From Azonexus sp. (GTDB lineage: Bacteria > Pseudomonadota > Gammaproteobacteria > Burkholderiales > Rhodocyclaceae), in assembly GCA_031285115.1 (NCBI GenBank), contig JAITWU010000189.1, positions 1 to 13,939 of the forward strand: a DNA stretch of 13,939 bases, written 5' to 3'. The translations under genes were made by a program, and so were the position numbers. Within the stretch, counting starts at the first letter, position 1, and every line of letters starts with the position of its first letter. This document shows positions 13,844 through 13,939 of the stretch, piece after piece. The notes under the pieces are model-generated. The model was not told the DNA's origin. It did not search any database and saw nothing but the letters and a program-made list of their open reading frames with translations.

Positions 13844-13891
13844 GTAGGGGCGGCATTCTGCCGCCAGCGGGCGACTAAAAGTCGCCCCTAC
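13844..13891. repeat. 48-nt nested-hairpin repeat element
   Basis: GTAGGGG (13844-13850) pairs with CCCCTAC (13885-13891). Inside are two perfect hairpins: GGCGGCA/TGCCGCC (13849-13855 with 13859-13865, loop TTC) and GGGCGACT/AGTCGCCC (13869-13876 with 13880-13887, loop AAA). The arms overlap at their ends, so the fold is either an outer stem or the two inner stems at full length. It resembles dispersed REP-like intergenic repeats. A short T run at 13899-13903 follows but is too distant for a clean terminator. Nothing else is seen from 13794 to the window end. Confidence 0.6.
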
Positions 13892-13939
13892 AACACCCTT
13901 TTTCTCCCTCATGGGCTTTTTGCAGCGGATAAAAACGGT

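Noticed and set aside
10513..13939. Prophage or integrative element with defined ends
   Set aside because: No integrase, transposase or phage structural gene is present, and I found no direct repeat of the rnpB 3' end elsewhere in the window that would mark attachment sites.

Overview
The window reads as chromosome of a high-GC betaproteobacterium, most likely near the Rhodocyclaceae (Dechloromonas / Azonexus / Propionivibrio / Accumulibacter type). I infer this from gene content and protein resemblance recalled from memory, not from a search. Positions 1-10,512 are densely packed housekeeping genes with strong GC codon bias. Positions about 10,550-13,340 are visibly AT-richer and hold genes I cannot name, so they look like an acquired accessory block.

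Region by region. (1) 1-931, plus strand: the 3' part of comF and then trmL. (2) 4,002 down to 1,010, minus strand: a tight six-gene run of an ArsR-family repressor, a membrane-anchored rhodanese, glutaredoxin (grxC), the export chaperone secB, a secreted SH3-like protein and gpsA. The junctions are 0-31 nt or 4-nt ATGA overlaps, so this is probably one operon. It starts at a TATAAT box and a TTG start codon. The repressor has two cysteines 66 residues apart, as in the persulfide sensors SqrR and BigR, which fits its rhodanese and glutaredoxin neighbours. (3) 4,084-7,706, plus strand: an EnvC-like amidase activator with a degenerate LytM domain, the S41 protease ctpA, and moeB. A 101-nt symmetrical repeat of degenerate heptads lies exactly between ctpA and moeB. 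(4) 7,791-10,126: a long-form (yeast/actinobacterial type) 2-isopropylmalate synthase diverges from an Lrp/AsnC regulator, with overlapping dyads between them. (5) 10,135-10,512: a complete class A RNase P RNA whose -10 box overlaps the stop codon of the Lrp gene. A half copy of the heptad repeat begins at the base after its 3' end.

(6) 10,609-13,201, minus strand: a group of five genes. In transcription order these are a DUF4468-like lipoprotein, two small proteins of unknown function, an exported protein of unknown function, and a protein resembling a PD-(D/E)XK nuclease that has lost its key residues. (7) 13,368-13,793, plus strand: a helix-turn-helix regulator that diverges from the group. 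The shared intergenic region has a good minus-strand sigma-70 promoter and two 10-bp operator-like repeats exactly 21 bp apart, so the regulator probably controls the accessory genes. A compact element of nested hairpins at 13,844-13,891 closes the window.

The most useful leads are the predicted persulfide-sensing operon, the symmetrical heptad repeat and its half copy, and the uncharacterised exported/lipoprotein gene group with its own divergent regulator. No integrase, transposase, CRISPR array or tRNA was seen.
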